A DNA stretch of 64,000 nt, from the NCBI RefSeq assembly GCF_007752135.1, contig NZ_CP036298.1, positions 3,534,001 to 3,598,000 of the forward strand, written 5' to 3'. Every line of letters starts with the position of its first letter. The stretch's first letter is position 1. The notes beneath the pieces are model-generated. The model saw nothing but the letters and a program-made list of their open reading frames with translations, did not search any database and was not told the DNA's origin. A program made the translations under genes and the position numbers. The DNA comes from Aureliella helgolandensis (GTDB lineage: Bacteria; Planctomycetota; Planctomycetia; Pirellulales; Pirellulaceae). Shown here one piece after another: positions 26,963 through 36,713 of the stretch.

Positions 26963-28832
26963 TTGGCAGTGGGAGGGCAATTGCCGGATTGCTGCTGTTA
27001 AAATCCTCGCCCAGTAGAGCCGCGACTGTGGCGGCAACCTGGGATTGAGTATAGGTGTGCCCCTCGTCGTTACCACGGGCCGTCACACCGGCCCCAAATG
27101 CTGCCAACCAAATCCTCTCGGAACCGGGGAGCGAGCTCCCGTGACTTTTCCAGCCTTCGCGTCCATCTCCGCGACCGTGATCGGTTGCAATCAAGAATGC
27201 CGTTCTTCCTTGGTAATCCTCCATGCTTTGAATGAGCTCCCAAAGTTGTTGAATGAAAAAATCATTCTGCTGGGCGGTGAGCAGGTAGCGGTCGTAGCGT
27301 CCGGCGTGTGCCCAGTCATCCGTTTCACCGAGTGAGACGTACAAGACGCGGGGTTGGCGGGTCTGCAGTTCTTCGAAGGCTCCCGACACGGTAAACGCAT
27401 CGTAGCGAACCCTTTCCCATTCATGAAACAGATTGTTAGCCACGAAGTTGAGTCCAGCGAGACGGTTGGGATCACCGATCGTCAATGCGCTCCAGCCAGC
27501 GTTTACCGGCACGCCACTTCGTTGGTCATTGATAATGAAGGGAAACACGTCCCAAGAGCAGTAAGCGGCCACGGAACCGGAAAATCCCTCTTGCGCGTTT
27601 AACCACTCGAGCACCGTTTGATTCTCATTGTACTTCTTCGCATTAGAATCGATGCGCTCATCGGCTATTCCACAGAGCAATTCACTGTAACCGGGGTAGG
27701 AAAAGTATTTCCCGTTGGTCACTTTCACGATGCTATCGCGATCGATATCACCAGCGATCCAGCCATGATCTTGAACATGGCGCCAGAGGTTGGGTAAGAG
27801 AACTTCACGCCGCTCGGTCGCGGTTTCTCGGTCGTACCGGGCTACCAATTCTTCGGGGTTTTTGGCCCCAAGCTCTTCAATCATTAAGCGGCGGTCCCCA
27901 CCACCGAACACCTCTTCACTCCGCAGGCCGTCAAGCGTGATGAGCACCACGCGTTCTGCTACGGGAGAGGTCAAGGTTGGTGGGCCGTCAACCCAGCCCA
28001 GTCGACTGAGGAAGCGGTCGGCGGCGAAAACCGTTTCGAAGTACCATTTGCCACCATCGCGGGTCACATTGAAGAAGCCGTGTGGCTGTCCCTCGTAGGT
28101 ATACAATTCACTCGGGACGCCCAGCTCCAAGGACCGATCTCGAAATTTCTCCGCCGTTGCCACGGGAATAAGCTTGTCCTCGGTCCCTAGGAAAACGACC
28201 GACGGTGGCGAGTTTTCTGACAGATTGTGCAGCGGAGAAAACTCTTGCCAACGCTCGCCAACCCGTGCCGTTCCCCATCCTCCTGGACCATTGTCATAAA
28301 CGGGATTGAACAGCAGCATGGCGTTGGCGCGAGCATCGCTGGCTGGTGGTTCACCGGTGGCCGCGATGGTCCCGAGGTAGGCTGCCAGATGTCCGCCCGC
28401 GGATCCGCCTGCCGAAGCGATTCGTGCGGGATCGACTCCAAATTCATCGCAGTGTTCACGTACCCAATGCATTGCAGAAACCGCATCGGCCACGCAAGTT
28501 TCTGGTGGAGCAGTGTCATTCTTCGCAAGCAAGCGGTATTGCACTTGAAAACAGACGACACCGCGTGAGGCAAAATAGGCAGCGTGCTCGTCGAATTGCC
28601 CGGGGACGCCCCCCACCCATCCTCCACCATGGAAGAATACGATGGCTGGGCGAGGCGTGATAACGGTACTCGCCACGTCTTCCGGGAGTGCTGGTTGGGT
28701 TACGTATAAAGTAAGATCGCTACCATCCACGTGTTTGTAGACATGAGGCTCGCCCGGCGGAACCGCTGGAAGTGTACTGCAGAGGATCAAACCCACAAAA
28801 ACCGCTAGTTGTGAAATTGCATTCGCACGCAT
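26943..28832 (-). CDS. Secreted fusion of an alpha/beta-hydrolase esterase and an alkaline-phosphatase-superfamily phosphodiesterase
   Basis: From MRANAISQLAVFVG the 629-residue protein has a signal peptide (to about residue 25). It then has an esterase/lipase domain (about 55-300) with the oxyanion FFHGGGWVGG, the nucleophile elbow GGSAGGHLAA, and the acid and histidine parts GTEDKLIP and GQPHGFFN. From about residue 310 comes an alkaline-phosphatase-like module: VVLITLDGLRSEEVFGGG (metal site), SYPGYSELLCG (nucleophile region), SLGETDDWAHAGRYDRYL, FLIATDHGRGD and KSHGSSLPGSERIWLAAFGAG. Both catalytic halves look complete. A role in degrading esterified, phosphorylated or sulfated polymers outside the cell is inference. 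The longer ORF to 29042 has a non-secretory N-terminus and is not used. Confidence 0.85.
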   Translation of the reverse strand: MRANAISQLAVFVGLILCSTLPAVPPGEPHVYKHVDGSDLTLYVTQPALPEDVASTVITPRPAIVFFHGGGWVGGVPGQFDEHAAYFASRGVVCFQVQYRLLAKNDTAPPETCVADAVSAMHWVREHCDEFGVDPARIASAGGSAGGHLAAYLGTIAATGEPPASDARANAMLLFNPVYDNGPGGWGTARVGERWQEFSPLHNLSENSPPSVVFLGTEDKLIPVATAEKFRDRSLELGVPSELYTYEGQPHGFFNVTRDGGKWYFETVFAADRFLSRLGWVDGPPTLTSPVAERVVLITLDGLRSEEVFGGGDRRLMIEELGAKNPEELVARYDRETATERREVLLPNLWRHVQDHGWIAGDIDRDSIVKVTNGKYFSYPGYSELLCGIADERIDSNAKKYNENQTVLEWLNAQEGFSGSVAAYCSWDVFPFIINDQRSGVPVNAGWSALTIGDPNRLAGLNFVANNLFHEWERVRYDAFTVSGAFEELQTRQPRVLYVSLGETDDWAHAGRYDRYLLTAQQNDFFIQQLWELIQSMEDYQGRTAFLIATDHGRGDGREGWKSHGSSLPGSERIWLAAFGAGVTARGNDEGHTYTQSQVAATVAALLGEDFNSSNPAIALPLPITRTAR

Positions 28833-29281
28833 GGAATTCTCGCTGAAGGTAGAGCAGTTGCTCCCACGATTCACAGCCGCAGGAGCATCAAAAGCAGCCC
28901 AATTATAGTGCACGGGAACTTGGCCGTGGGAAAGAGCATGTGAGCGATCGATGAAGCTTTGGGGGCCGCCGAGCTTGTACAGCAGCACGGTTGCCTGTCG
29001 CCCTGAGTGCAGCCGCGCCAGACAGTCAAGAAATGCGAGCAACTACCGTGCACCAGCTGCCGCTTGCGTCACGCGCCGCTGGCGCATTGCCGCACAGGAT
29101 CGTGGACTGGGCCGTAAGCCGGGGAGATACGCACCCGATCAAGGTGCGCTTTGAGGTTCGCCCCTTCCCCTATTTCTGTTTTGAGGGATGAAGCCGGCTG
29201 TTTCACGGGGGCAGTTCACGGGGGCAGAGCGGGCGTAGACTGGGCCGTCGTGGCAGGAAGGCGATGGTGGTGGCACACCGC
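28833..29281. other. Gene-free stretch with a short tandem repeat
   Basis: There is no supported gene. It contains a 13-bp tandem duplication (TTCACGGGGGCAG twice, 29202-29227). The left part is likely promoter and leader of the esterase-phosphodiesterase gene; the right part follows purK. No clear terminator hairpin was seen. Confidence 0.5.
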
Positions 29282-30457
29282 TCAGTCGATAGACGCTGGG
29301 GAAGGGTACTCCGCGATCAGCGAATCTCGCAATTCCTTCGCGGTGATGGCAGCTTCGGACGAGGATTGGTCGAGGACGGTGAGGTGCCCCATTTTACGTC
29401 CGGCGCGAGGGTCGCTTTTGCCATAGAGGTGCAGATGGGAATCGGTAGCCGCAAACAGCTTGGTCCAGTCGGGTTCGCCTCCCTCCCATAGCTCGCCCAT
29501 CAGATTGATCATCGCTGCTGGATGGATCATGGTAGCTGGCACCAGCGGCAAATTGCAGATTGCCCGCACCTGTTGCTCAAATTGGCTGCAGGTGAAAGCT
29601 TCTATCGTCAAGTGTCCTGAATTATGCGGCCGCGGCGCAATCTCATTGATTAACAGCTCTCCTTCTTTCGTCACAAAAAATTCGACACAGAACAACCCGG
29701 TGACTCCAAAGCTCCCCGCAATGCCATGACAGATTTCCTCGGCTTTCTCTTCAATCCCTTTGAGCGGAGAGCTGACGGGGCAACGCGTAACACTGAGAAT
29801 GTGGTTGCTATGCTCGTTTTCGAACAGGGGATACGATTCGATCTGCCCGCTGGCATTTCGAGCGGTAATCATGGAGACTTCCGCTTCAAACTCAATCATT
29901 TGCTCAGCGATAGCCCGATTGGTTTCTAGCGACTCCCAGGCGGCTTCGACCTCTGCCTCCGATCGGACAACGACTTGACCCTTGCCATCGTATCCGCTGC
30001 GAGAGGTTTTCAACACCAACGGATACCCGAGCTCTTCACCTGCTTCTACAACCGCGCCGAGATTGGTGACTGGGCGGAAGGGGGTGGTGGGGAAGCCCGC
30101 CGCAACCAGCTGCGATTTCTCCGTGATACGATCTTGGGTAACTTCCAGAAAGTCCGCGCTGGGGCAGACTCGCGTCCGCTGCCCGGCAATTCGAAGCAAT
30201 TCCGCAGACACATTTTCGAATTCGAGCGTGATGGAGGCGCACAGTCGCGACATTTCTTGGGCGAGGATGTCCGCGGTGCCCTCCTCGTCAGAAGGCAGAA
30301 AATGCATGTCAGCAGCCTGCGCCGCCGGGCAATCCTCTTCGGCATCAAGCACGGCCACATGGTAACCCAAACGCTGTGCCGCATGCGTAAACATTCGCCC
30401 CAGCTGACCACCACCGATCACTCCAAGCCAACTTCCTGGAAGAATTGGACTTTGCAT
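29282..30457 (-). CDS. purK: 5-(carboxyamino)imidazole ribonucleotide synthase
   Basis: PurK makes N5-carboxyaminoimidazole ribonucleotide from AIR, bicarbonate and ATP in purine synthesis. The 391-residue product shows the N-terminal nucleotide-binding start WLGVIGGGQLGRMF, YHVAVLDAEEDCPAAQAAD and FENVSAELL. The ATP-grasp domain has PLVLKTSRSGYDGKGQVVV, a Glu in EQMIEFEAEVSMI and FVTKEGELLINEIAPRPHNSGH. The size is normal. It is last in the lysS-purE-purK series, 20 bp after purE, whose product uses its product as substrate. Co-expression is therefore expected. Confidence 0.95.
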   Translation of the reverse strand: MQSPILPGSWLGVIGGGQLGRMFTHAAQRLGYHVAVLDAEEDCPAAQAADMHFLPSDEEGTADILAQEMSRLCASITLEFENVSAELLRIAGQRTRVCPSADFLEVTQDRITEKSQLVAAGFPTTPFRPVTNLGAVVEAGEELGYPLVLKTSRSGYDGKGQVVVRSEAEVEAAWESLETNRAIAEQMIEFEAEVSMITARNASGQIESYPLFENEHSNHILSVTRCPVSSPLKGIEEKAEEICHGIAGSFGVTGLFCVEFFVTKEGELLINEIAPRPHNSGHLTIEAFTCSQFEQQVRAICNLPLVPATMIHPAAMINLMGELWEGGEPDWTKLFAATDSHLHLYGKSDPRAGRKMGHLTVLDQSSSEAAITAKELRDSLIAEYPSPASID

Positions 30458-30477
30458 CGTGTCACTCCCACCGGACT

Positions 30478-31014
30478 TTACGTTCCAAGGACATTGTCAG
30501 CCATGACTTGATCAGTTTGCGACTCCATCCAGGCTCGCAATCGTTCGCGAAGCTCTGCATCTTCACCGGCCAGGATTCTAGCAGCCAGCAAGCCAGCGTT
30601 TTTTGCGCCTGCCGCGCCAATTGCTAAAGTTGCCACAGGAATTCCACCTGGCATCTGTACAATCGATAAAAGCGAATCAAGGCCATTCAAGCTTTTGCTT
30701 TGCACGGGGACCCCCAATACTGGCAGGATCGTGCAGGCGGCGACCATGCCGGGTAAATGGGCGGCCCCACCGGCGCCTGCGATGAGAACTCGCAAGCCTC
30801 GACCCTCGGCCGAAACGGCGTAGTCCATCATCCACTGTGGAGTTCGATGGGCCGAAACGACACGGCTTTCGAAGGGGATTCCCAATTCCTGCAGTATTTC
30901 TGTTGCGGCCTGCATGGTTTCCCAATCCGACCGGCTTCCCATAATGACCCCAACGCGCGGTGCAGGCGAGCTGGGAGCTTTGCTGGATGCTGAATTTTCA
31001 GTTGGAGAGGTCAT
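30478..31014 (-). CDS. purE: N5-carboxyaminoimidazole ribonucleotide mutase
   Basis: PurE converts N5-CAIR to CAIR. The core begins [20 protein letters not shown], followed by [19 protein letters not shown] (the AHRTP with the conserved active-site His of class I PurE), [50 protein letters not shown] and [12 protein letters not shown]. An N-terminal tail of about 20 residues (Ser/Pro-rich) precedes the domain. It lies 13 bp after lysS and 20 bp before purK, all on the minus strand. Confidence 0.95.
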   Translation of the reverse strand: MTSPTENSASSKAPSSPAPRVGVIMGSRSDWETMQAATEILQELGIPFESRVVSAHRTPQWMMDYAVSAEGRGLRVLIAGAGGAAHLPGMVAACTILPVLGVPVQSKSLNGLDSLLSIVQMPGGIPVATLAIGAAGAKNAGLLAARILAGEDAELRERLRAWMESQTDQVMADNVLGT

Positions 31015-31027
31015 GGCTCACCCGCCC

Positions 31028-32608
31028 TTAGTTGGCTTGGTTTCTGAGGAGAGGGAAGAGGATGATGTCACGAATGCTCCGCGAGTTGGTCAACAGCATT
31101 ACTAGGCGGTCGATCCCGATGCCCAAGCCTCCAGCTGGCGGCATGCCGTTGCGCAGCGCGAGTACAAAGTCGTGGTCCATATTGGCCATCGAGTCCTCAG
31201 CGGCTTGCCCCTCGAGTTGAGTGCGGAACAGTTCTTCTTGCAAAATCGGATCGTTCAATTCCGTGTACGCGTTTGCGAGTTCCATACCATGAATGAACAA
31301 TTCAAAGCGTTCGGCCACTTGTGGGTTTGACGTCTTGCGTTTGGTCAACGGACAAATGCTAGACGGATAGTCCGTCACGAAAATGGGACCAATCAACCCC
31401 TCTTCGACGGTTTCCTCAAACACTTCGCTCTTCACCACATCCGAGTGTTTTCCCTCGGGTTTGAGATTCAGCTTCTTGGCTAAGGCGGCAATTCCGGAGA
31501 CATCCGTTGGATCCAACTGCGTCGCTTCGCTAAACAGTTCATCGTAGGTGCGACGTTGGAACGGCGGGGAAAAATCAATGGGTTTGTCGTTCCACATCAC
31601 CTGGTGTCCCTGGCCTGTGGCGGCCAACGCGTCCAGGATGATCTGCTCGGTCAAGTCCATCATCACTTCGTAATTGCCAAACGCCTCATAAGCTTCCAGC
31701 ATCGTGAATTCGGGGTTGTGGCGTGGGCTGATCCCTTCATTGCGGTAGACGCGGCCCAGTTCATAAACTCGCTCCATGCCTCCCACCAATAATCGCTTTA
31801 GGTGCAATTCGAGTGCAATTCGCAACACGAGTGGCATCTCGAGCGTGTTGTGGTGGGTAAGAAACGGCCGGGCTGCAGCACCGCCTGCGATGGTGTGCAG
31901 TGTGGGACCTTCAATCTCGCAGTAGCCGCGACCGGCTAGCGTCGATCGAATCGATTGGACAATCTTGGTGCGCGCCAAGAAGGTATCCATCACCCCTTCG
32001 TTGTAGGTCAAATCGAGATAGCGCTGACGCTGTTTAAGCTCAGGGTTTTGCAAGCCCGCGTGCTTTTCAGGAGGGGTTTCCAGTGTTTTGCACATGAAAT
32101 GCAACTTGGCAGCAAAGACCGTCAACTCGCCTGTGTTGGTCCGTCCCAACCGTCCTTCCACTGCGATCCAATCTCCCAGATCAAAATTTCCGGCCAGCTC
32201 AAAATCGGCCTCGCCAACCTGTGCCTTGCCAATAAAGATTTGGATATCCCCGGTCCAGTCACGCAACTTGATGAAGATCAACTTGCCAGTGGGACGCATC
32301 AGGATAATACGGCCAGCAACACGAACGTTGGGGCCGGTCTCTTCGCCCGCTCCGGCATCTTTTTTCCATTGCCGGTAATCAACGGCAGGGGCGCCGGAAT
32401 CCGCATCGGTTGTTCCTGAATTGGCCGCCTCCGAAAACTCAGGCAGATCCAGTTGGGTCCCGTCTTCCAGCTGATATTTCAATTCGCTGCTACGGCCGCG
32501 GACATCGCGGTTCCAATCGCGATCTGGGAAATGATGTCCCCAGGGATCGACGCCCAATGCGGTAATCTTATTGAGCTTAACCAGCCGTGGATCTTCTGCG
32601 TCTGACAT
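31028..32608 (-). CDS. lysS: Lysine--tRNA ligase (class II)
   Basis: LysRS charges tRNA-Lys. The 526-residue protein has an OB-fold anticodon domain (about 95-205: VRVAGRIILMRPTGKLIFIKLRDWTGDIQIF) and the class II core: motif 1 near LTYNEGVMDTFLARTKIV, motif 2 RVYELGRVYRNEGISPRHNPEFTMLE, and motif 3 GIGIDRLVMLLTNSRSIRDIILFP near the C-terminus. A hydrophilic insertion of about 45 residues (about 45-92, Ser/Thr/Asp/Gly-rich) sits before the OB fold compared with usual LysRS. It is the first gene of a tight three-gene series with purE and purK, a combination linking translation and purine genes; no regulatory leader was recognised. Confidence 0.95.
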   Translation of the reverse strand: MSDAEDPRLVKLNKITALGVDPWGHHFPDRDWNRDVRGRSSELKYQLEDGTQLDLPEFSEAANSGTTDADSGAPAVDYRQWKKDAGAGEETGPNVRVAGRIILMRPTGKLIFIKLRDWTGDIQIFIGKAQVGEADFELAGNFDLGDWIAVEGRLGRTNTGELTVFAAKLHFMCKTLETPPEKHAGLQNPELKQRQRYLDLTYNEGVMDTFLARTKIVQSIRSTLAGRGYCEIEGPTLHTIAGGAAARPFLTHHNTLEMPLVLRIALELHLKRLLVGGMERVYELGRVYRNEGISPRHNPEFTMLEAYEAFGNYEVMMDLTEQIILDALAATGQGHQVMWNDKPIDFSPPFQRRTYDELFSEATQLDPTDVSGIAALAKKLNLKPEGKHSDVVKSEVFEETVEEGLIGPIFVTDYPSSICPLTKRKTSNPQVAERFELFIHGMELANAYTELNDPILQEELFRTQLEGQAAEDSMANMDHDFVLALRNGMPPAGGLGIGIDRLVMLLTNSRSIRDIILFPLLRNQAN

Positions 32609-32970
32609 AATCTTAGGTGGTCTATGGACCCAAGTGATATGGAAAGTGATCGCCCTGACTTAGAGAATATCAATTCTCTAAATCCCTGTCGGTTCCACCG
32701 CTGGCTGGCGTCTGCAGCGCGTCGCGGGCCTCAAACTGGCAATCTTCCGAACGCGTCGCGTGTTGGAAGGAATGCGTCAGGCAGGGAATCGATTCTGGTG
32801 GATGCCGCCAATGGCCCATGGGGGGGGCTATTGTCGAGGGCGTGTTCTGCAAAAAGCAGATTCTAGCCTGCGAGGCAACAATCGACGAGGCGGGTGGTCA
32901 AACCTCCTGCAGCTGGCTATTTTCAGGATGTTGGTCCATTCCCTCCCCCTCATGCGAGGTCAAAAGTCCC
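32609..32970. other. Divergent intergenic region between lysS and the HemQ gene
   Basis: No gene is supported. An in-frame extension of the HemQ ORF back to 32818 is not family-like. The stretch presumably carries the promoters of both divergent genes; no clear sigma70 box was found. Confidence 0.5.
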
Positions 32971-33816
32971 ATGTCCGCACCCGTTCGCCCGTCCAATTTG
33001 CCTGACCCGTCCATCGAACCTTCCTCGGGTTGGCACTGCACCCACATGTTTTACTCACTTGATCGGCAAGTGCTTAGCCAGCTGACGAAAGAGCAGCAGA
33101 GGAGTGGGGCAGAGGAGCTGGAGCAGATTCTTTGTCCTCAGGCCGACCACGCAACGCTGCGGATGCAGAGTTTCATCGTAAGCGGACACAAGGCCGATTT
33201 CGGGATGTTGATGTTCGACACCGACCCCTTGAAGATTGACGCGGTCCACCAGCGATTGTTGGCGAGCACGCTGGGGCCAGCGCTCAAAGCGGTCTACTCT
33301 TTCGTCTCGTTTACCGAAATCTCAGAGTATGTTCCCTCGCCAGAACAATATGCCGAACGCTTGAAATTGGGTGGGGAGGACACCGAGTCCCCTGCGTTTG
33401 CGGCCAAAGTAGCCGCCTACGAAAAGCGTTTGCCGATGATGAATCGCCAGCGTCTCACTCCCGAATTGCCCGATTGGCCTTCGATGTGTTTTTATCCCAT
33501 GAACAAGAGCCGTGTCGTGGGAGCCAATTGGTTCACAACGCCTTACTCGGCGCGAAATTCCATGATGGCCGAGCACGCGCAGAGTGGCATGGCCTTCGCC
33601 GGGCGCGCCACGCAGGTCATTACGGTATCGGTCGGAGTCGACGATTGGGAATGGGGAGTCACGTTGTGGGCTCGCAATCCCGACTACCTCAAAGATATCG
33701 TCTACAAGATGCGATTCGATGAAGCGAGTGCCAAGTATGGAGAGTTCGGTCAGTTCTTTGTTGGCTATGTTGCAGATGGCAAGCGGATCGCCGAACATTG
33801 CTGCATCGGGGCCTAG
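32971..33816 (+). CDS. hemQ: Coproheme decarboxylase (chlorite dismutase family, HemQ)
   Basis: HemQ oxidatively decarboxylates coproheme III to haem b in the coproporphyrin-dependent pathway. From ATG 32971 the 281-residue product matches HemQ: HCTHMFYSLDR near the start, then DFGMLMFDTDPLKI, FVSFTEISEY, and the core MCFYPMNKSRVVGANWFTTP (tyrosine in the position of the catalytic FYPM Tyr), MMAEHAQSGMAFAG (proximal His candidate) and VSVGVDDWEWGVTLWA, MRFDEASAKYGEFGQFFVG. The start is chosen because upstream residues are not family-like and GAGGTC lies just before it. The presence of HemQ implies the coproporphyrin haem route in this organism. Confidence 0.92.
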   Translation: MSAPVRPSNLPDPSIEPSSGWHCTHMFYSLDRQVLSQLTKEQQRSGAEELEQILCPQADHATLRMQSFIVSGHKADFGMLMFDTDPLKIDAVHQRLLASTLGPALKAVYSFVSFTEISEYVPSPEQYAERLKLGGEDTESPAFAAKVAAYEKRLPMMNRQRLTPELPDWPSMCFYPMNKSRVVGANWFTTPYSARNSMMAEHAQSGMAFAGRATQVITVSVGVDDWEWGVTLWARNPDYLKDIVYKMRFDEASAKYGEFGQFFVGYVADGKRIAEHCCIGA

Positions 33817-33990
33817 TCTCGTTTCCACCACGTGATTTGCACGTAGCCGAGCCACTCCGAGCTTCGATGAGGAGAGCGAACGGCCTGCAGGGACACCGTC
33901 GACTGCACTGTTTCGTTGGCTTGGGCCGTTTCGGAGGTGAAGGAACTACGAAGGGGCAGAACTACCAGGGGGCGGTGATTCTCGAACAGC

Positions 33991-35205
33991 TCATGCGGCG
34001 TGTTTAGTCACGTTCCGCTGCGTTGGTGCATCGACCGCCTCGGGGATGCCGAGTCGTTGCAGAATGGTGCGTGCCGCACGTCGGCTCGCACCAGTTTGGG
34101 CGACGCTCGCGCTGACACTTAGCAATTCGTCGCGCTGCCGTTTGCGTTCTTGACCATCCACAATCAACCGATCGAGTGCAGCAACCGATTTTTCAATCGT
34201 TTGGGCAGTCGACCCGACGGCTAAGAATTCCGGCATGATGGTCTTTTCGGCAATCATGTTGGGAAGCGTCATCGATTGAATATCGGTAAGGCAGCGTCCA
34301 ATTCCGTAGAGCACGCGACTGGCATGGTAGACGACAACCGCGGGGGTTCCGCGGGCCATCATCTCTAAACTTACGGATCCCGATTTCATCAGCGCACAAT
34401 CTGCCAATTCGATGATTTCGCTGGTCCGTTGTACAAAAAAATCGATATTGATTCCACGGTCTGATTCGGTCAGCTGCTGCTTGCACTGAAGGCAGTGTTG
34501 GTCTCTTAGGCAAGCGACCATGAAGCGCGTCTTGGGGTATCGCCGCGATAGCTCGCGAATCGCAGACAACTGCATCGGCCAGATATGCTTGACTTCGCGC
34601 GAACGCGACCCAGGCAGAACAGCGACTTGAACGCCTTCATAGTCCTGCCAGGTACTTAAAAATCGTTCGTCCAGCGGACGTTCGGCAACTTCGTCGAAGA
34701 ACGGATGTCCCACGTAGTCCACTTCCATCCCGCGCTCAGAGTACCATTGCTGTTCAAACGGGAGATTGCAAAGCACGTGGTCAACATACCGCCGCATCTT
34801 TTTGAGACGCCAAGCCCCCCAAGCCCATAGTTGGGGAGGGAGGTAGTAAAAAGTGGGAATGCCGAGCTGTTTAGCGCGTTTGGCAATGTGCCAATTGAAG
34901 CCTGGGAAATCGACGAGGACTACTGCATCGGGGTGCTGTTCCCTGAAGATATCTGTTGCGATGTCCGCAACTCGAAAAAATTCACGGAGTTTGGGCAAGA
35001 CTTCGACAAAGCCCACCACTGCCATCGTCGTTAGATCGAAATCGATTTGGCAACCCGCTTGCTCCATCAGCGAACCGCCGAAGCCGCGATGAGTTGAAGT
35101 TGGGCAAAATCGCTGGAGCTGCTCGATGAGTTTAGCTGCGTGAAGGTCGCCACTGGGTTCACCGACGGAAAAAAATATATTGGGTTGGCTCACTTTTCGG
35201 CTCAC
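33991..35205 (-). CDS. lpxB: Lipid-A-disaccharide synthase
   Basis: LpxB joins UDP-2,3-diacylglucosamine and lipid X to form the lipid A disaccharide at the inner membrane. The product shows NIFFSVGEPSGDLHAAKLI at the start, RGFGGSLMEQAGC, MAVVGFVEVL, VLVDFPGFNWHIAKRAKQLGIPTFYYLPPQLWAWG, VDYVGHPFFDE, VAVLPGSRSREV and KSGSVSLEMM, all typical of the family. The start at GTG 35205 places the conserved motif at residue 9, as in other LpxB; a longer ORF reaches ATG 35289 and a GTG at 35193 is also possible. Its presence argues that this organism makes lipid A, in line with Gram-negative-type envelopes in planctomycetes. Confidence 0.9.
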   Translation of the reverse strand: MSRKVSQPNIFFSVGEPSGDLHAAKLIEQLQRFCPTSTHRGFGGSLMEQAGCQIDFDLTTMAVVGFVEVLPKLREFFRVADIATDIFREQHPDAVVLVDFPGFNWHIAKRAKQLGIPTFYYLPPQLWAWGAWRLKKMRRYVDHVLCNLPFEQQWYSERGMEVDYVGHPFFDEVAERPLDERFLSTWQDYEGVQVAVLPGSRSREVKHIWPMQLSAIRELSRRYPKTRFMVACLRDQHCLQCKQQLTESDRGINIDFFVQRTSEIIELADCALMKSGSVSLEMMARGTPAVVVYHASRVLYGIGRCLTDIQSMTLPNMIAEKTIMPEFLAVGSTAQTIEKSVAALDRLIVDGQERKRQRDELLSVSASVAQTGASRRAARTILQRLGIPEAVDAPTQRNVTKHAA

Positions 35206-35684
35206 GCATCCACGGAGTAAGTGTATTGGGACAGCTTGCAAATCCTCCGACTGCGGAGTCTTGTTAGCTGTTTTGCTCCGCCTATCCATAGCGAATTGGG
35301 GTCACGAAAATCAAGGGCAGATTTCTGCAGCCACGCCTCAACAGGTTGCTGAAATAATTGCCGATCCGCCTTGAGAGTTGAAATCGCATGCCGAACTACA
35401 CGGTCGGAGCAAGTCATCCGCCCCTGTGGCTGAGTTGGGGGACCGAGCAACAACAGGGGAATTGGTGGTGGTACTCGATGTACAGGCCGCTAAGTGCAGT
35501 CGTCAAGAATGCACTCGTCAAGAAAACAGTGGACGGCTCAATCTCGTCCTCGGGGGGCTTTTGCAGCTCTGTTCGCCAGCCTGCTTGGAACGATCTTCAC
35601 TATTATGGAGCGAAACGTCTCAGCTGCTCGAGACGTCGTGAACGCGGCTGTCCCGTTGACCAATGCTACTTTTCGTGCCGTTGC
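35206..35684. other. Gene-free stretch, about 480 bp
   Basis: I found no supported gene or structural RNA. Overlapping short ORFs in three plus-strand frames have no motifs. It may contain the lpxB promoter (minus strand). Confidence 0.5.
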
Positions 35685-36713
35685 CTACCGTTTTTCAACC
35701 ACAAGTATGCCTGAACATCGGTCGGGAATGGGGGTGCCGGGATAGACTAGAGTTGCGACATCCAGTGGCAGGTCTGTCTCCAGCAGGTCGACACCAAATT
35801 CGAGCATCTGCTGATACTGCAATTTCAGTTCGGTGCGCGAGCCGGCATCGAGGAGTTCCCGATCCAGGTTCCGGGACGTCCCGGCGATGCACATCACACC
35901 AGCGGAATTGATCGCTCGGATCAACGCTGCATCCTGTGGTGGCGTGTGCCCGATGAACGCAACCAAATTGCCCCACGGAATTCCAGACTTACGGAATTGC
36001 TCCAGTTTGGCGTGAGTCGGAATCATCACTTCCATGAGGATCTTCGAATTCAACTGGTGCACGCGTTGCGCATCTGCCAGGCGGGAGACGATCAACATTG
36101 CATATCCCTCAGCATGATGCTCCTCGATCTTTCTGATGCTGGCTTCGATCGGCACATCTTTCTGGTCGAGGATGATCACGGTGCGACCTCGGGCCCACTC
36201 AAGGACTTCGTCGAGCGTTGGGATTGGGAACTCGGTTAGATTGTTTTCTGGATCCTTCAAGCGTAGGCTGCGCAGTTGAGCTAGGGTGAAATTGCTCACG
36301 GGACCGTGGCCGGTCGTGGTGCGGTCCAATGTGGAATCGTGCAGGAGGACAATTTCACCATCAGCCGTTAGTCGCGGATCGATTTCCAACAGGGAGAAAG
36401 TTCCACTTAGAGTGTGTTCGAATGTGGCAATGCAGTTCTCCGGATAGCCCACGGTCGGGCCGCCACGATGAGCGCTGACCACGGGAAGGCGTTGCCCTGT
36501 GTAGGCCAGCAATTCCTGCAACTCTTGCGAACTGTTCGACTTGATGGCGAAGAAGTCCGTTGCTGACGATTGAGCCAGCGTGGTCGGCGGCAAGGCGAGC
36601 AGTAGCTGTGAAACGGCGAGGAAGGCGATGGCAATTCGAACAACTGCCTTCCTTCGAGGTTGAATCGCAGGGTGCCCTGAGCGGTGGCGGAACTTCGTGA
36701 AGTTGGCTTTCAT
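35685..36713 (-). CDS. Glycerophosphodiester phosphodiesterase family protein
   Basis: The 342-residue protein has an N-terminal signal peptide (basic start, hydrophobic IAIAFLAVSQLLLALPP, likely cleavage near residue 48). A GDPD TIM barrel follows, with SAHRGGPTVGYPENCIATFEHTL (first catalytic His, about 83), LLEIDPRLTADGEIVLLHDSTLDRTTTG (metal-binding Glu/Asp and second His), LDEVLEWARGRTVIILDQKD and, near the end, FGVDLLETDLPLD. These enzymes split glycerophosphodiesters such as deacylated phospholipids into glycerol-3-phosphate and an alcohol, here probably in the periplasm. It is a single gene with no obvious operon partner. Confidence 0.9.
   Translation of the reverse strand: MKANFTKFRHRSGHPAIQPRRKAVVRIAIAFLAVSQLLLALPPTTLAQSSATDFFAIKSNSSQELQELLAYTGQRLPVVSAHRGGPTVGYPENCIATFEHTLSGTFSLLEIDPRLTADGEIVLLHDSTLDRTTTGHGPVSNFTLAQLRSLRLKDPENNLTEFPIPTLDEVLEWARGRTVIILDQKDVPIEASIRKIEEHHAEGYAMLIVSRLADAQRVHQLNSKILMEVMIPTHAKLEQFRKSGIPWGNLVAFIGHTPPQDAALIRAINSAGVMCIAGTSRNLDRELLDAGSRTELKLQYQQMLEFGVDLLETDLPLDVATLVYPGTPIPDRCSGILVVEKR

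Noticed and set aside
29202-29227. 13-bp tandem duplication as a regulatory repeat
   Set aside because: Only two copies, no known motif and no gene start nearby.
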